DNA of 6,935 nucleotides, from the NCBI GenBank assembly GCA_035545895.1, contig DASZXJ010000008.1:1-6935 (forward strand). Reading direction: 5' to 3'. This document shows, one piece after another, positions 1-5,219 of the stretch. A program made the translations under genes and the position numbers. Origin of the DNA: DASZXJ01 sp035545895 (GTDB lineage Bacteria; Planctomycetota; Phycisphaerae; Tepidisphaerales; Tepidisphaeraceae). Positions within the stretch are counted from its first letter, which is position 1. Each line of letters opens with the position of its first letter. Under the pieces are notes generated by a model. That model saw only the letters and a list, made by a program, of their open reading frames with translations, was not told where the DNA came from and did no database searches.

Positions 1-2
1 TA

Positions 3-173
3 AGATTTTGGTTGAATGGAATGGGGCGGTTTCATATCAGCAACCAGAGATCATTCGTCGCGGCCCCGAACCAGGAAAAGATTTTACGCCATCTCCAGAC
101 CACCATCGTTTTTGACGCAATTCTCAAATTAGGACACTACCCTGACCCAGTACCTGAATTACTGATACGTTGA
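3..173 (+). CDS. possible 3' end of an upstream gene (partial, unidentified)
   Basis: This frame is open from the left edge for 56 codons to a TGA at 171-173. It reads as ordinary soluble protein and ends in the residues PDPVPELLIR. I do not recognise it. A second frame (2-115, 37 codons, TGA at 113-115) is also open, but its third codon positions are clearly poorer in G/C, so the longer frame is the better candidate. With no start and no motif, this could equally be non-coding sequence. If real, the gene ends 33 bp before the lipoprotein gene and could be in the same operon. Confidence 0.2.
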   Translation, partial: RFWLNGMGRFHISNQRSFVAAPNQEKILRHLQTTIVFDAILKLGHYPDPVPELLIR

Positions 174-198
174 CACCTCGTCCCCGCGCTCGTACCTT
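170..198 (+). promoter_or_regulatory. possible sigma70-type promoter of the lipoprotein gene
   Basis: A perfect -35 hexamer TTGACA (170-175) is followed, after 17 bp, by TACCTT (193-198), which matches TATAAT at only three of six positions. The ATG at 207 lies 8 bp past the -10, so transcription would start almost on the start codon. That agrees with the absence of a visible Shine-Dalgarno before this gene. The weak -10 keeps the confidence low. Confidence 0.3.
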
Positions 199-206
199 CC
201 CACGCC

Positions 207-761
207 ATGCGGCGATGGCATATCCTGATTGCATGTGTTCTTCTGCTCGCCAGTTGCGACAGCACCAGCGTCCATTCGCGAAGCCAGACCGACGCCATGC
301 TCTTTGGTCCGTCGGCCATGCGCATTCATCCGATCTTCACTCAGGTGAAGGACTGGACCGGCGACGATCATGTGGATGGCATCGAAGCGCTGATCGAGTT
401 GCAGGACCAGTTTGGCGATCCGACCAAGGCATCGGGCCGGGTGATTTTTGAATTGTTCAACTATCGCCCGCAAGACCCCGATCCGCGCGGTGATCGAATT
501 ACCTTTCCGTGGATCGGCGATCTGAGCACGCTGGAAGCCCAGCGCGACCGCTGGAATCGCACGAGTCGCACGTACGGGTTTCAATTGGCTTCAGATCAAA
601 TCCGCGATGACCGTTTTTATGTGCTGACCGCTGAGTTTGAACTGAGCAACGGCGGGCGGTTCTTCGATCGGATCATCCTGGAACCCAAGGAGCCGATCGG
701 TGGCAGCGCCAAGCCAACCAATTCCCCCAGCACCGCCCCGACCACCTTCCCCGGATTCTGA
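207..761 (+). CDS. small predicted lipoprotein, function unknown
   Basis: The 184-residue product begins with a lipoprotein signal peptide: two arginines (R2, R3), a hydrophobic stretch of about 12 residues, and a lipobox LASC with Cys17 as the lipidation site. The residue after Cys17 is Asp, which in E. coli lipoproteins favours retention in the inner membrane; whether that rule holds here is unknown. Residues 35-165 look like one soluble domain rich in D, R and aromatic residues. Residues 165-184 are a low-complexity tail of P, S, T and G. I recall similar conserved hypothetical lipoproteins from planctomycetes, but cannot name a domain or role. The ATG at 207 is preferred because it places the signal peptide at the extreme N-terminus. 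The gene's last 62 bp overlap the start of the GHMP kinase gene, suggesting co-expression. Confidence 0.8.
   Translation: MRRWHILIACVLLLASCDSTSVHSRSQTDAMLFGPSAMRIHPIFTQVKDWTGDDHVDGIEALIELQDQFGDPTKASGRVIFELFNYRPQDPDPRGDRITFPWIGDLSTLEAQRDRWNRTSRTYGFQLASDQIRDDRFYVLTAEFELSNGGRFFDRIILEPKEPIGGSAKPTNSPSTAPTTFPGF
687..692 (+). promoter_or_regulatory. Shine-Dalgarno AAGGAG that sets the GHMP kinase start
   Basis: AAGGAG lies 7 nt upstream of the GTG at 700, which is ideal spacing, and sits inside the lipoprotein coding sequence. The first in-frame ATG (865) falls within the first GHMP motif and would destroy it, so this site is the main reason for accepting the GTG start and the 62-bp overlap. Confidence 0.65.
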
Positions 762-2151
762 TCCGATACCGATTCTGCTTTCCCGAGCGAAGAGCGAACT
801 GTCGGCGGATTTCGATTTCAACCAATCGATCAGCACCAGCCGCGCGCCGGCAACGCTGGATGTGATGGGCGGCATCGCCGAGTACACGGGATCAACCGTC
901 TGCCGAATGACGCTCGACCGGGCAGCGGGCGTTGTGCTGCAGGGACGAAACGACCGGCAGCTACAGGTTTTCTCATTCAATCGATTTGACGACAACCTGC
1001 CGTTTACCCTTCGCATGCCGCTGGAGCGACTGGCGGCATGCTCGGTGAATGATCTTCGCCGGGAGTTTTCCGAACCGGGACGCACCTGGGCGGCGAATAT
1101 CGTGGGTTGTCTGTTCATGTTGCAGCGGGGGAGATTGATCGATCTAAATGATTCATCATTGCATGGCTTGAACATCGCAACATACAGCACGATTCCGACG
1201 GGCTGCGGGCTGGGTTCATGCTCGGCGATGCAAGTCGCGGCCATGATGAATTTCATCAACCATTTCAATTTACGCGGTGCGGTCGAACCGTTGAAACTCG
1301 CGCACATGTGCCGGGCGGTTGAGAACGACATTCAGGGACAGCCCGGTGGAATAGCTTCGCCGATCACCAGTTTGCTCGGCGAGCAAAACGTACTTGTCCG
1401 AGTTCAAACGCAATCGCAGGAACTCTTGCCGCCCGTGAAATTGCCGCAAGGGTTTCAAATCGTCTGCATTGATAGCGGAGTGCCAAGCAATAATCCGGCG
1501 GCGTATGACATCGCTCGAATCGCGGCTTCGATGAGTCACGCGATCATCCTCGCGAAGATGCGAGAGATGGGCAGCGCATCCGGGCGAGAGATGATTGGCG
1601 ATCCGATGAACGGATATCTGGCCAACCTCGATCAGGACGATTACAAGAAATTCTTTCGGCCTTATCTGCCGCAATGGATCATGGGGCAGGAATTTGCCGA
1701 TCGATTTGGAGAAATAGCCGGCATCGAGCCGCGAATGGAATATCGCATTCAACAGGCGGCCGACCATCACGTGCTGGAAGCCCGGCGCGTGAGGCAGTTT
1801 TGCGAGTTCGTCGAGAAAGCCGGATCCATGCCGCTGGAGGATGTCACTCGCCATATCGAAATGGACAAGGCCGGGCACCTGATGTACGCATCACATTTGT
1901 CGTTCATGAACGATGCATTGCTTGGATCAGACCCATGCGACCTGCTCGTGCGATTGGTCAAGCAGCGTGAAAAGTCCGGCCTGTACGGCGCCCGCATGAC
2001 CGCCCGCGGCTCTGGCGGCTCGGTGGCGGTGCTGTGCGGGCAAAATGAACATACCGAGCATGCTCTGACAGAAATTGCTCAGGCATATGAACATCAGGTA
2101 GGCAATGGATTACAAATTATAATGAGTACAGACCTGGAAGTGGGTCAGTGA
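700..2151 (+). CDS. GHMP-family sugar kinase homolog (arabinokinase/galactokinase-like), catalytic residues apparently altered
   Basis: The 483-residue protein resembles the GHMP kinases, closest in memory to the kinase domain of plant L-arabinokinase. These enzymes phosphorylate a sugar at C1 in the cytosol. Visible blocks are: motif 1 at residues 49-65 (APATLDVMGGIAEYTGS, against APGRLDVMGG in arabinokinase); the phosphate loop at 166-176 (PTGCGLGSCSA); the block VEN..G.P.G at 207-217; a CIDSG block at 256-260; and the C-terminal glycine motif at 437-441 (GSGGS). Two residues important in galactokinase are replaced: the motif 1 Arg is Thr52, and the catalytic Asp of the MDQ block is Ser220 (IASP). 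Known family members without this Asp, such as homoserine kinase, remain active, so it may be an active variant, a sugar-binding protein or a pseudokinase. The first 25 residues are proline-rich and probably disordered. The reading frame is intact and well conserved in style, so the gene is not obviously decaying. It overlaps the lipoprotein gene by 62 bp. Confidence 0.82.
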   Translation: MAAPSQPIPPAPPRPPSPDSDPIPILLSRAKSELSADFDFNQSISTSRAPATLDVMGGIAEYTGSTVCRMTLDRAAGVVLQGRNDRQLQVFSFNRFDDNLPFTLRMPLERLAACSVNDLRREFSEPGRTWAANIVGCLFMLQRGRLIDLNDSSLHGLNIATYSTIPTGCGLGSCSAMQVAAMMNFINHFNLRGAVEPLKLAHMCRAVENDIQGQPGGIASPITSLLGEQNVLVRVQTQSQELLPPVKLPQGFQIVCIDSGVPSNNPAAYDIARIAASMSHAIILAKMREMGSASGREMIGDPMNGYLANLDQDDYKKFFRPYLPQWIMGQEFADRFGEIAGIEPRMEYRIQQAADHHVLEARRVRQFCEFVEKAGSMPLEDVTRHIEMDKAGHLMYASHLSFMNDALLGSDPCDLLVRLVKQREKSGLYGARMTARGSGGSVAVLCGQNEHTEHALTEIAQAYEHQVGNGLQIIMSTDLEVGQ

Positions 2152-2223
2152 ATAAATTAAGGCAAGACGGATTCATCCTTATTAGCAATGTTACCCCTTA
2201 TAGATGATGTGAATATTTGCATC

Positions 2224-2248
2224 GTGTCGCGTATGTTAATACGCGCAC
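2224..2248. repeat. inverted repeat upstream of the fic gene, candidate operator or leader hairpin
   Basis: CGCGTAT (2228-2234) and ATACGCG (2239-2245) are a perfect 7-bp inverted repeat around the loop GTTA. Allowing one unpaired T (2227), GTG (2224-2226) pairs with CAC (2246-2248), giving 10 bp. It ends 22 bp before the fic ATG. It could be a regulator-binding palindrome or a 5'-leader hairpin. There is no T-run after it, so it is a poor terminator for the preceding kinase gene. Confidence 0.5.
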
Positions 2249-2258
2249 AAGAATTTTA

Positions 2259-2262
2259 GAGG
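2259..2262 (+). promoter_or_regulatory. Shine-Dalgarno GAGG for the original fic start
   Basis: GAGG, within AGAGGCGG, lies 8 nt before the ATG at 2271. This favours that ATG over an in-frame TTG at 2217, which would add 18 residues unlike the start of Fic proteins and would place the inverted repeat at 2224-2248 inside the coding sequence. Confidence 0.5.
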
Positions 2263-2270
2263 CGGATTGT

Positions 2271-2471
2271 ATGGAACCGAATGCGTTTGGCGCAAATGCG
2301 CCTGACCAACTGGTACGAACGTCCACCAATAATGTGGAACATTGGGCGTTCGTGCCAAATCCACTGCCGCCCAATCTTACGCTAACAACGTCCATGTGGA
2401 CATGTATATCCGAAGCCGATCGTGCGCTTGGCGAACTGGCGGGGCTTGGTCGTAACACCGATAAGCCGTAA
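2271..2471 (+). CDS. N-terminal fragment of the broken fic gene, as read
   Basis: As the sequence stands, translation from ATG 2271 yields only 66 residues before the TAA at 2469-2471. It holds the N-terminal helical part of a Fic protein and no catalytic motif, so it is unlikely to act alone. Confidence 0.4.
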   Translation: MEPNAFGANAPDQLVRTSTNNVEHWAFVPNPLPPNLTLTTSMWTCISEADRALGELAGLGRNTDKP

Positions 2472-3447
2472 TTGCTGATTCAGCCATATATTCGCAGGGA
2501 AGCCGAATTATCATCGCGGATTGAGGGGACACGGGCTGATTTGAAGGACATTTACGCATTTGAGGCTGGCCAACCGATGGACGAAAGTTCGGCGTCTTCT
2601 GCATCAGATGTACGCGAAGTTCACAATTATGTTGTTGCGACTGAATATGGTTTGGAACAAATCAAGCATCGCCCCATTACATTGAGCCTCCTTCGCGAGC
2701 TTCACGAGCGATTGCTTCATCAAGTGCACGGAGAGCGTGATCGTCCAGGTGAATTTCGCGATGTCCAGAATTGGGTGGGCGCGAGCAATGACATTGCCGC
2801 TGCGCGTTATGTGCCGCCTCCCGTTATGCAGATGCAAGATGCCCTCGGATCCCTGGAAAAGTATTTCAATAGCAAGGCGGGCGACGCTTTGCCTCCCGTC
2901 GTTCGACTGGCGATGATTCATTATCAATTCGAAGCAATTCATCCGTTCCGCGACGGCAGTGGCCGAATCGGACGTCTATTGGTCATCTTGCTATTGGTTC
3001 ATTGGAATATTCTTCCGTCGCATTTGCTGTACTTGAGTGCCTACCTCGAACGGTCACGCAAACAATATTACGATTCCTTATTATCAGTCAGCACGAACGG
3101 CGAGTGGGAGGCTTGGATTATTTTCTTCGCGCAAGGGATATTTGAACAAGCACGCGATGCGAGCAAGCGGGCCAAGCATTTGGAAGATTTGAGAAGAACC
3201 TGGCGATCGAGGTTGGTAGACCTTCACGCGTCACCGCCTGCTCACCAACTTTGTGACTGGCTATTTGAAAGACCTCTGTTGACCATTCCGCAGGCAGCAG
3301 CGCATCTTAAAGTGGCTTATAATACCGCCCGAACTGCTATCGAGTACCTTGTCAGTGCAAAAGTGTTAGAGCCTCTTGGCGGAAAATCAGTCAAATACAT
3401 ATGTCTGTTGGGACGTTCCGCATTTATTCGGAGGAAAAGCGAGTTAA
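2271..3447 (+). pseudogene. broken Fic-family gene (class II Fic/AMPylator type)
   Basis: Fic proteins usually transfer AMP from ATP to a hydroxyl side chain of a target protein. This frame begins as in the Fic family with an N-terminal Fic_N-like part (WAFVPNPLPP, EADRALGELAGLGR) and continues without frame change into LLIQPYIRREAELSSRIEGT. Between them codon 67 is TAA (2469-2471), where the family usually has Tyr or His, so one base change in a Tyr codon would explain it. Further on are the class II inhibitory motif SxxxEG (2511-2528), the Fic motif HPFRDGSGRIGR (2940-2975; consensus has GNG, here GSG) and a C-terminal winged-helix-like segment (about 3270-3380). Near 3383-3386 the frame stops resembling the family. 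Dropping one A from AAAA gives an ending NQSNTYVCWDV and TAA at 3445-3447, for a 391-residue protein of normal family length. The region is visibly AT-richer than its neighbours, which suggests transfer. Assembly errors are the main alternative. Confidence 0.72.
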
Positions 3448-3578
3448 AGGGCTTCGATTTCAATATTATAAGAAAATTGAAATCGCTTGCCGGTTTGTTT
3501 CAATCGAATGAAATCGCGTTTAAGACATTGTATTACGTAGGCTTACGACAATTAAATGCGATTCCAGTTGTTGGATGA
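2472..3578 (+). CDS. Fic catalytic fragment, as read from TTG
   Basis: The frame immediately after the TAA opens with a TTG codon and stays open for 368 codons. It contains the inhibitory helix motif (S14, E18, G19), the whole Fic motif (H157 to R168) and the winged helix. Ribosomes ending at the TAA could in principle restart on this TTG, but no Shine-Dalgarno precedes it. Beyond about residue 304 the sequence has no family resemblance and is probably out-of-frame translation caused by the 3383-3386 frameshift. A database annotation may show this as an intact Fic protein; I think that is misleading. Confidence 0.45.
   Translation: MLIQPYIRREAELSSRIEGTRADLKDIYAFEAGQPMDESSASSASDVREVHNYVVATEYGLEQIKHRPITLSLLRELHERLLHQVHGERDRPGEFRDVQNWVGASNDIAAARYVPPPVMQMQDALGSLEKYFNSKAGDALPPVVRLAMIHYQFEAIHPFRDGSGRIGRLLVILLLVHWNILPSHLLYLSAYLERSRKQYYDSLLSVSTNGEWEAWIIFFAQGIFEQARDASKRAKHLEDLRRTWRSRLVDLHASPPAHQLCDWLFERPLLTIPQAAAHLKVAYNTARTAIEYLVSAKVLEPLGGKSVKYICLLGRSAFIRRKSELKGFDFNIIRKLKSLAGLFQSNEIAFKTLYYVGLRQLNAIPVVG
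3455..3485. terminator. inverted repeat after the original fic stop, possible weak terminator
   Basis: CGATTTCAAT (3455-3464) and ATTGAAATCG (3476-3485) form a perfect 10-bp inverted repeat with an 11-nt loop. It starts 8 bp after the frame-corrected fic stop (3445-3447). The stem is AT-rich and has no long T-run, so it would be a weak terminator, but its position between convergent genes fits that role and supports 3447 as the original gene end. Confidence 0.35.
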
Positions 3579-3583
3579 CCCTT

Positions 3584-4630
3584 CTAGAGATCGATGATAA
3601 TCTTCACCACACCCGGCTCGTATTTCATGTTCATGGCAAACGCCTCGGCTGATTTTTCAAGCGGAAAGCGGTGGCTGATGAGGCTTTTGAAATCGACGGC
3701 ATGCCGCTGATACAGGTCGATTGCACGGCGATAGACGTGCTTCATTCGCCGAGACAAACGGATCGTCATGCCCTTGCGGCGAACCGTCGAATGCTTCATC
3801 TTGATTTCATCGTTGCCGGAGATGCCGACCAGCACCATGCGTCCGCCGAGGCGCACCATGTCGGCTGCCTGCTGGACGGACTGATCCGCCCAGGCGGCTT
3901 CGATGGCGACATCCACGCCGCGGCCCTTGGTGGCGCGGGTGACGACTTGTGCCGGATCAGATGTATCGCAATTGATCGGCACGCCGCCGAGCTTTTCAGC
4001 CAGCTTCAATCGCCAGGGGAATTTGTCGCTGATAAAAATCGGCCCGGCACCGGCCAGCTTGGCGACTTGCAGTGTCAGCAAACCGATGGGTCCCGCGCCG
4101 AGGATGGCTGCGGTGTCACCGACGCGAATCGTCGCTAGGTCAACCGCATGCAGCGCTACGCCTAGCGATTCGAGCAGCGATGCTTCGCCAAAATCCATGT
4201 CCTTGGCGATGGGGAAACAGCAGCGCGATGGCATGAGCATGAAATCGCAGAGAGCACCCTGATCGGGATATGTGCCGCAGAAATGGATGTTCTGACAAAG
4301 ATTGGGATGTCCGCGCTCGCAGAATTCGCAGTGGCCACATGGTTGGGCCGGATCGACCGCGACCGGCGTGCCGGCTTGCAGCGGTTGATCGTTGCCATCC
4401 ACCGCGCCTTCGCCAACGGCTTCGACGACCGAGCCGAACTCATGCCCAAGGCAAAGCGGCCCTTTGAGCGCCGTATCGCCAATGCGGGCATCGTGATAGG
4501 TATGCAAATCGCTGCCGCAAATGCCGACGGCTTTGTTGCGTAACAGCACCTGCCCCGGTCCGGGCTTGCCGGGATGCGGGCGTTCTTCAAGACGCAGGTC
4601 GGATGGGCCGTGTAATCTGATTTCTCTCAC
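3584..4630 (-). CDS. zinc-dependent medium-chain alcohol/polyol dehydrogenase
   Basis: The 348-residue cytosolic oxidoreductase has the usual length and order of the zinc MDR family. Catalytic zinc ligands are visible as Cys38 (GICGSD), His63-Glu64 (GHEFG) and probably Glu154. The structural zinc site C-x2-C-x2-C-x7-C is complete (Cys98, 101, 104, 112). The NAD(P)-binding Rossmann fold has GAGPIG at 178-183 and an acidic Asp202 at the end of the second strand, which favours NAD over NADP. The sorbitol dehydrogenase/threonine dehydrogenase branch is the best fit, so it probably oxidises a secondary hydroxyl of a polyol or sugar acid; the exact substrate is not readable. The start is GTG at 4630, with GGAGA 9 nt upstream and no competing upstream start. 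It is divergent from the ribulokinase at 5220, and a shared sugar or pentitol pathway is an inference from that. The gene shows no sign of damage. The GxxExxY cassette ends 23 bp before its start, so its promoter may have been displaced or replaced. Confidence 0.9.
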   Translation of the reverse strand: MREIRLHGPSDLRLEERPHPGKPGPGQVLLRNKAVGICGSDLHTYHDARIGDTALKGPLCLGHEFGSVVEAVGEGAVDGNDQPLQAGTPVAVDPAQPCGHCEFCERGHPNLCQNIHFCGTYPDQGALCDFMLMPSRCCFPIAKDMDFGEASLLESLGVALHAVDLATIRVGDTAAILGAGPIGLLTLQVAKLAGAGPIFISDKFPWRLKLAEKLGGVPINCDTSDPAQVVTRATKGRGVDVAIEAAWADQSVQQAADMVRLGGRMVLVGISGNDEIKMKHSTVRRKGMTIRLSRRMKHVYRRAIDLYQRHAVDFKSLISHRFPLEKSAEAFAMNMKYEPGVVKIIIDL

Positions 4631-4639
4631 GTTTTAATT

Positions 4640-4644
4640 TCTCC
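4640..4644 (-). promoter_or_regulatory. Shine-Dalgarno GGAGA of the dehydrogenase
   Basis: Read on the minus strand, GGAGA lies 9 nt before the GTG at 4630 and decides that non-ATG start. Confidence 0.6.
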
Positions 4645-4653
4645 AAAAAGAGT

Positions 4654-4695
4654 AGAGCCACGAAGGCACGAAGGAGACGAAGTTAAGCACGAAGG
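4654..4695. repeat. left inverted repeat of the GxxExxY cassette
   Basis: Four degenerate CACGAAG units run in a row: CCACGAAG, GCACGAAG, AGACGAAG and GCACGAAGG. The whole 42 bp pairs with the complement of 5128-5168 with about four substitutions or gaps. The outer 12 bp (AGAGCCACGAAG) and an inner 11 bp (AAGCACGAAGG) match exactly. It ends 2 bp before the stop codon of the GxxExxY gene. Confidence 0.85.
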
Positions 4696-4697
4696 AA

Positions 4698-5120
4698 TTA
4701 CTTTGGATCGCGGACAACTCGTTTTATGCCCTGTTTCAACGAAGCAACATTAAAATTGATCAGAAGTCCCAATCGAAGTCCAGTGGCAGCCAGATAAGAG
4801 ATGACTTGGCAGCGATGAACATCTGTCAGGCACTCCACCGATTTCAATTCCACGATGACAACACCGCCCACGATAAGGTCCGCAAAGCTTTCGCCGACGT
4901 TCTTGCCTTTATAGTTCACCGGCACTGGGGCCTGCCGAATATAGGGAATTTTTCTCAATTCCAGCTCGTGACAAAGAGATTCTTCGTAAATCCGTTCCGA
5001 ATGTCCTGGTCCCAGTTGGTTATGCACTTCAAAGACTGCATCCAGAATAAGCGAAGCAAATCGTTCAGCTTCCGGATCTGCATGTTCGCCACGTCTTTCT
5101 TGAAGTTCATAAAAATCCAT
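4698..5120 (-). CDS. GxxExxY family protein (PD-(D/E)XK nuclease fold)
   Basis: The 140-residue protein carries the family signature Gly39-x2-Glu42-x2-Tyr45 (GHSERIY). It also has the core of the PD-(D/E)XK nuclease fold: Asp81 (FADLIV) followed by Glu91-x-Lys93 (VELKS). Both sets are intact, so a metal-dependent nucleic acid-cutting activity is possible, but to my knowledge the family's biological role is not established. No signal peptide or membrane segment is seen. The ATG at 5120 is chosen because AAGGG at 5127-5131 (minus-strand sense) is 6 nt away; an in-frame ATG at 5126 would touch that site. The start region abuts the right repeat and the TAA stop abuts the left repeat. The frame stays open far upstream through the repeat and antisense to the ribulokinase, which is not coding. 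It could be co-transcribed with the dehydrogenase 67 bp downstream. Confidence 0.88.
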   Translation of the reverse strand: MDFYELQERRGEHADPEAERFASLILDAVFEVHNQLGPGHSERIYEESLCHELELRKIPYIRQAPVPVNYKGKNVGESFADLIVGGVVIVELKSVECLTDVHRCQVISYLAATGLRLGLLINFNVASLKQGIKRVVRDPK

Positions 5121-5127
5121 AGCCATC

Positions 5128-5168
5128 CCTTCGTGCTTTCTTCGTTCCCTTCGTATCTTCGTGGCTCT
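5128..5168. repeat. right inverted repeat of the GxxExxY cassette
   Basis: On the plus strand this reads CCTTCGTGC, then degenerate TTCGT units, to CTTCGTGGCTCT, the complement of the left repeat. Its inner end supplies the Shine-Dalgarno of the GxxExxY gene: GAAGG on the minus strand, at 5128-5132. Confidence 0.85.
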
Positions 5169-5180
5169 GCCTGAGTCGAG

Positions 5181-5210
5181 TTTACATTGAAGTGCAAAGG
5201 ATAGTAAAAT
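5181..5210 (+). promoter_or_regulatory. sigma70-type promoter of the ribulokinase gene
   Basis: TTTACA (5181-5186, five of six matches to the -35) and TAAAAT (5205-5210, five of six to the -10) are separated by 18 bp. The ATG at 5220 is 9 bp past the -10, so the message would have a leader of only a few bases. The nearest Shine-Dalgarno-like run, AAAGGA at 5196-5201, is 18 nt from the ATG and would lie upstream of the transcript start. The promoter is just outside the cassette, whose right end is at 5168. Confidence 0.5.
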
Positions 5211-5219
5211 CCAGCAATC

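Larger units (their letters stand above)
4654..5168. mobile_element. GxxExxY cassette bounded by ~42-bp inverted repeats (putative mobile or dispersed unit)
   Basis: A 515-bp block consists of two near-identical inverted repeats and one gene filling the space between them. It lies in the control region between two divergent metabolic genes. There is no transposase, so it would have to be moved by something in trans, MITE-fashion, or spread by recombination. I see no clear target-site duplication: GAGT abuts the left end, while the nearest GAGT on the right is 4 bp beyond the right end. Calling it mobile is an inference; repeat-flanked gene is what the sequence shows. Confidence 0.5.

Noticed and set aside
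591..1331. Minus-strand open frame of about 246 codons across the lipoprotein/kinase junction.
   Set aside because: It is antisense to well-supported genes, has no recognisable domain and has a composition typical of shadow frames.
2217..2270. Upstream TTG start adding 18 residues to the Fic N-terminus.
   Set aside because: There is no ribosome-binding site, the extension does not look like Fic, and it would place the palindrome at 2224-2248 inside the gene. ATG 2271 with GAGG is better.
2472..3578. Reading this stretch as a complete, functional Fic protein.
   Set aside because: Family-typical N-terminal sequence lies in the same frame just upstream of the TAA, the TTG has no ribosome-binding site, and the last 60 or so residues look out of frame.
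4654..4695. CACGAAG tandem units as a CRISPR array.
   Set aside because: The units are 8-9 bp, degenerate and contiguous, with no spacers, and they reappear inverted on the far side of the gene.
4650..5176. GAGT on both sides of the cassette as a target-site duplication.
   Set aside because: The left copy abuts the repeat but the right copy is 4 bp away, and a 4-bp match is easily chance.
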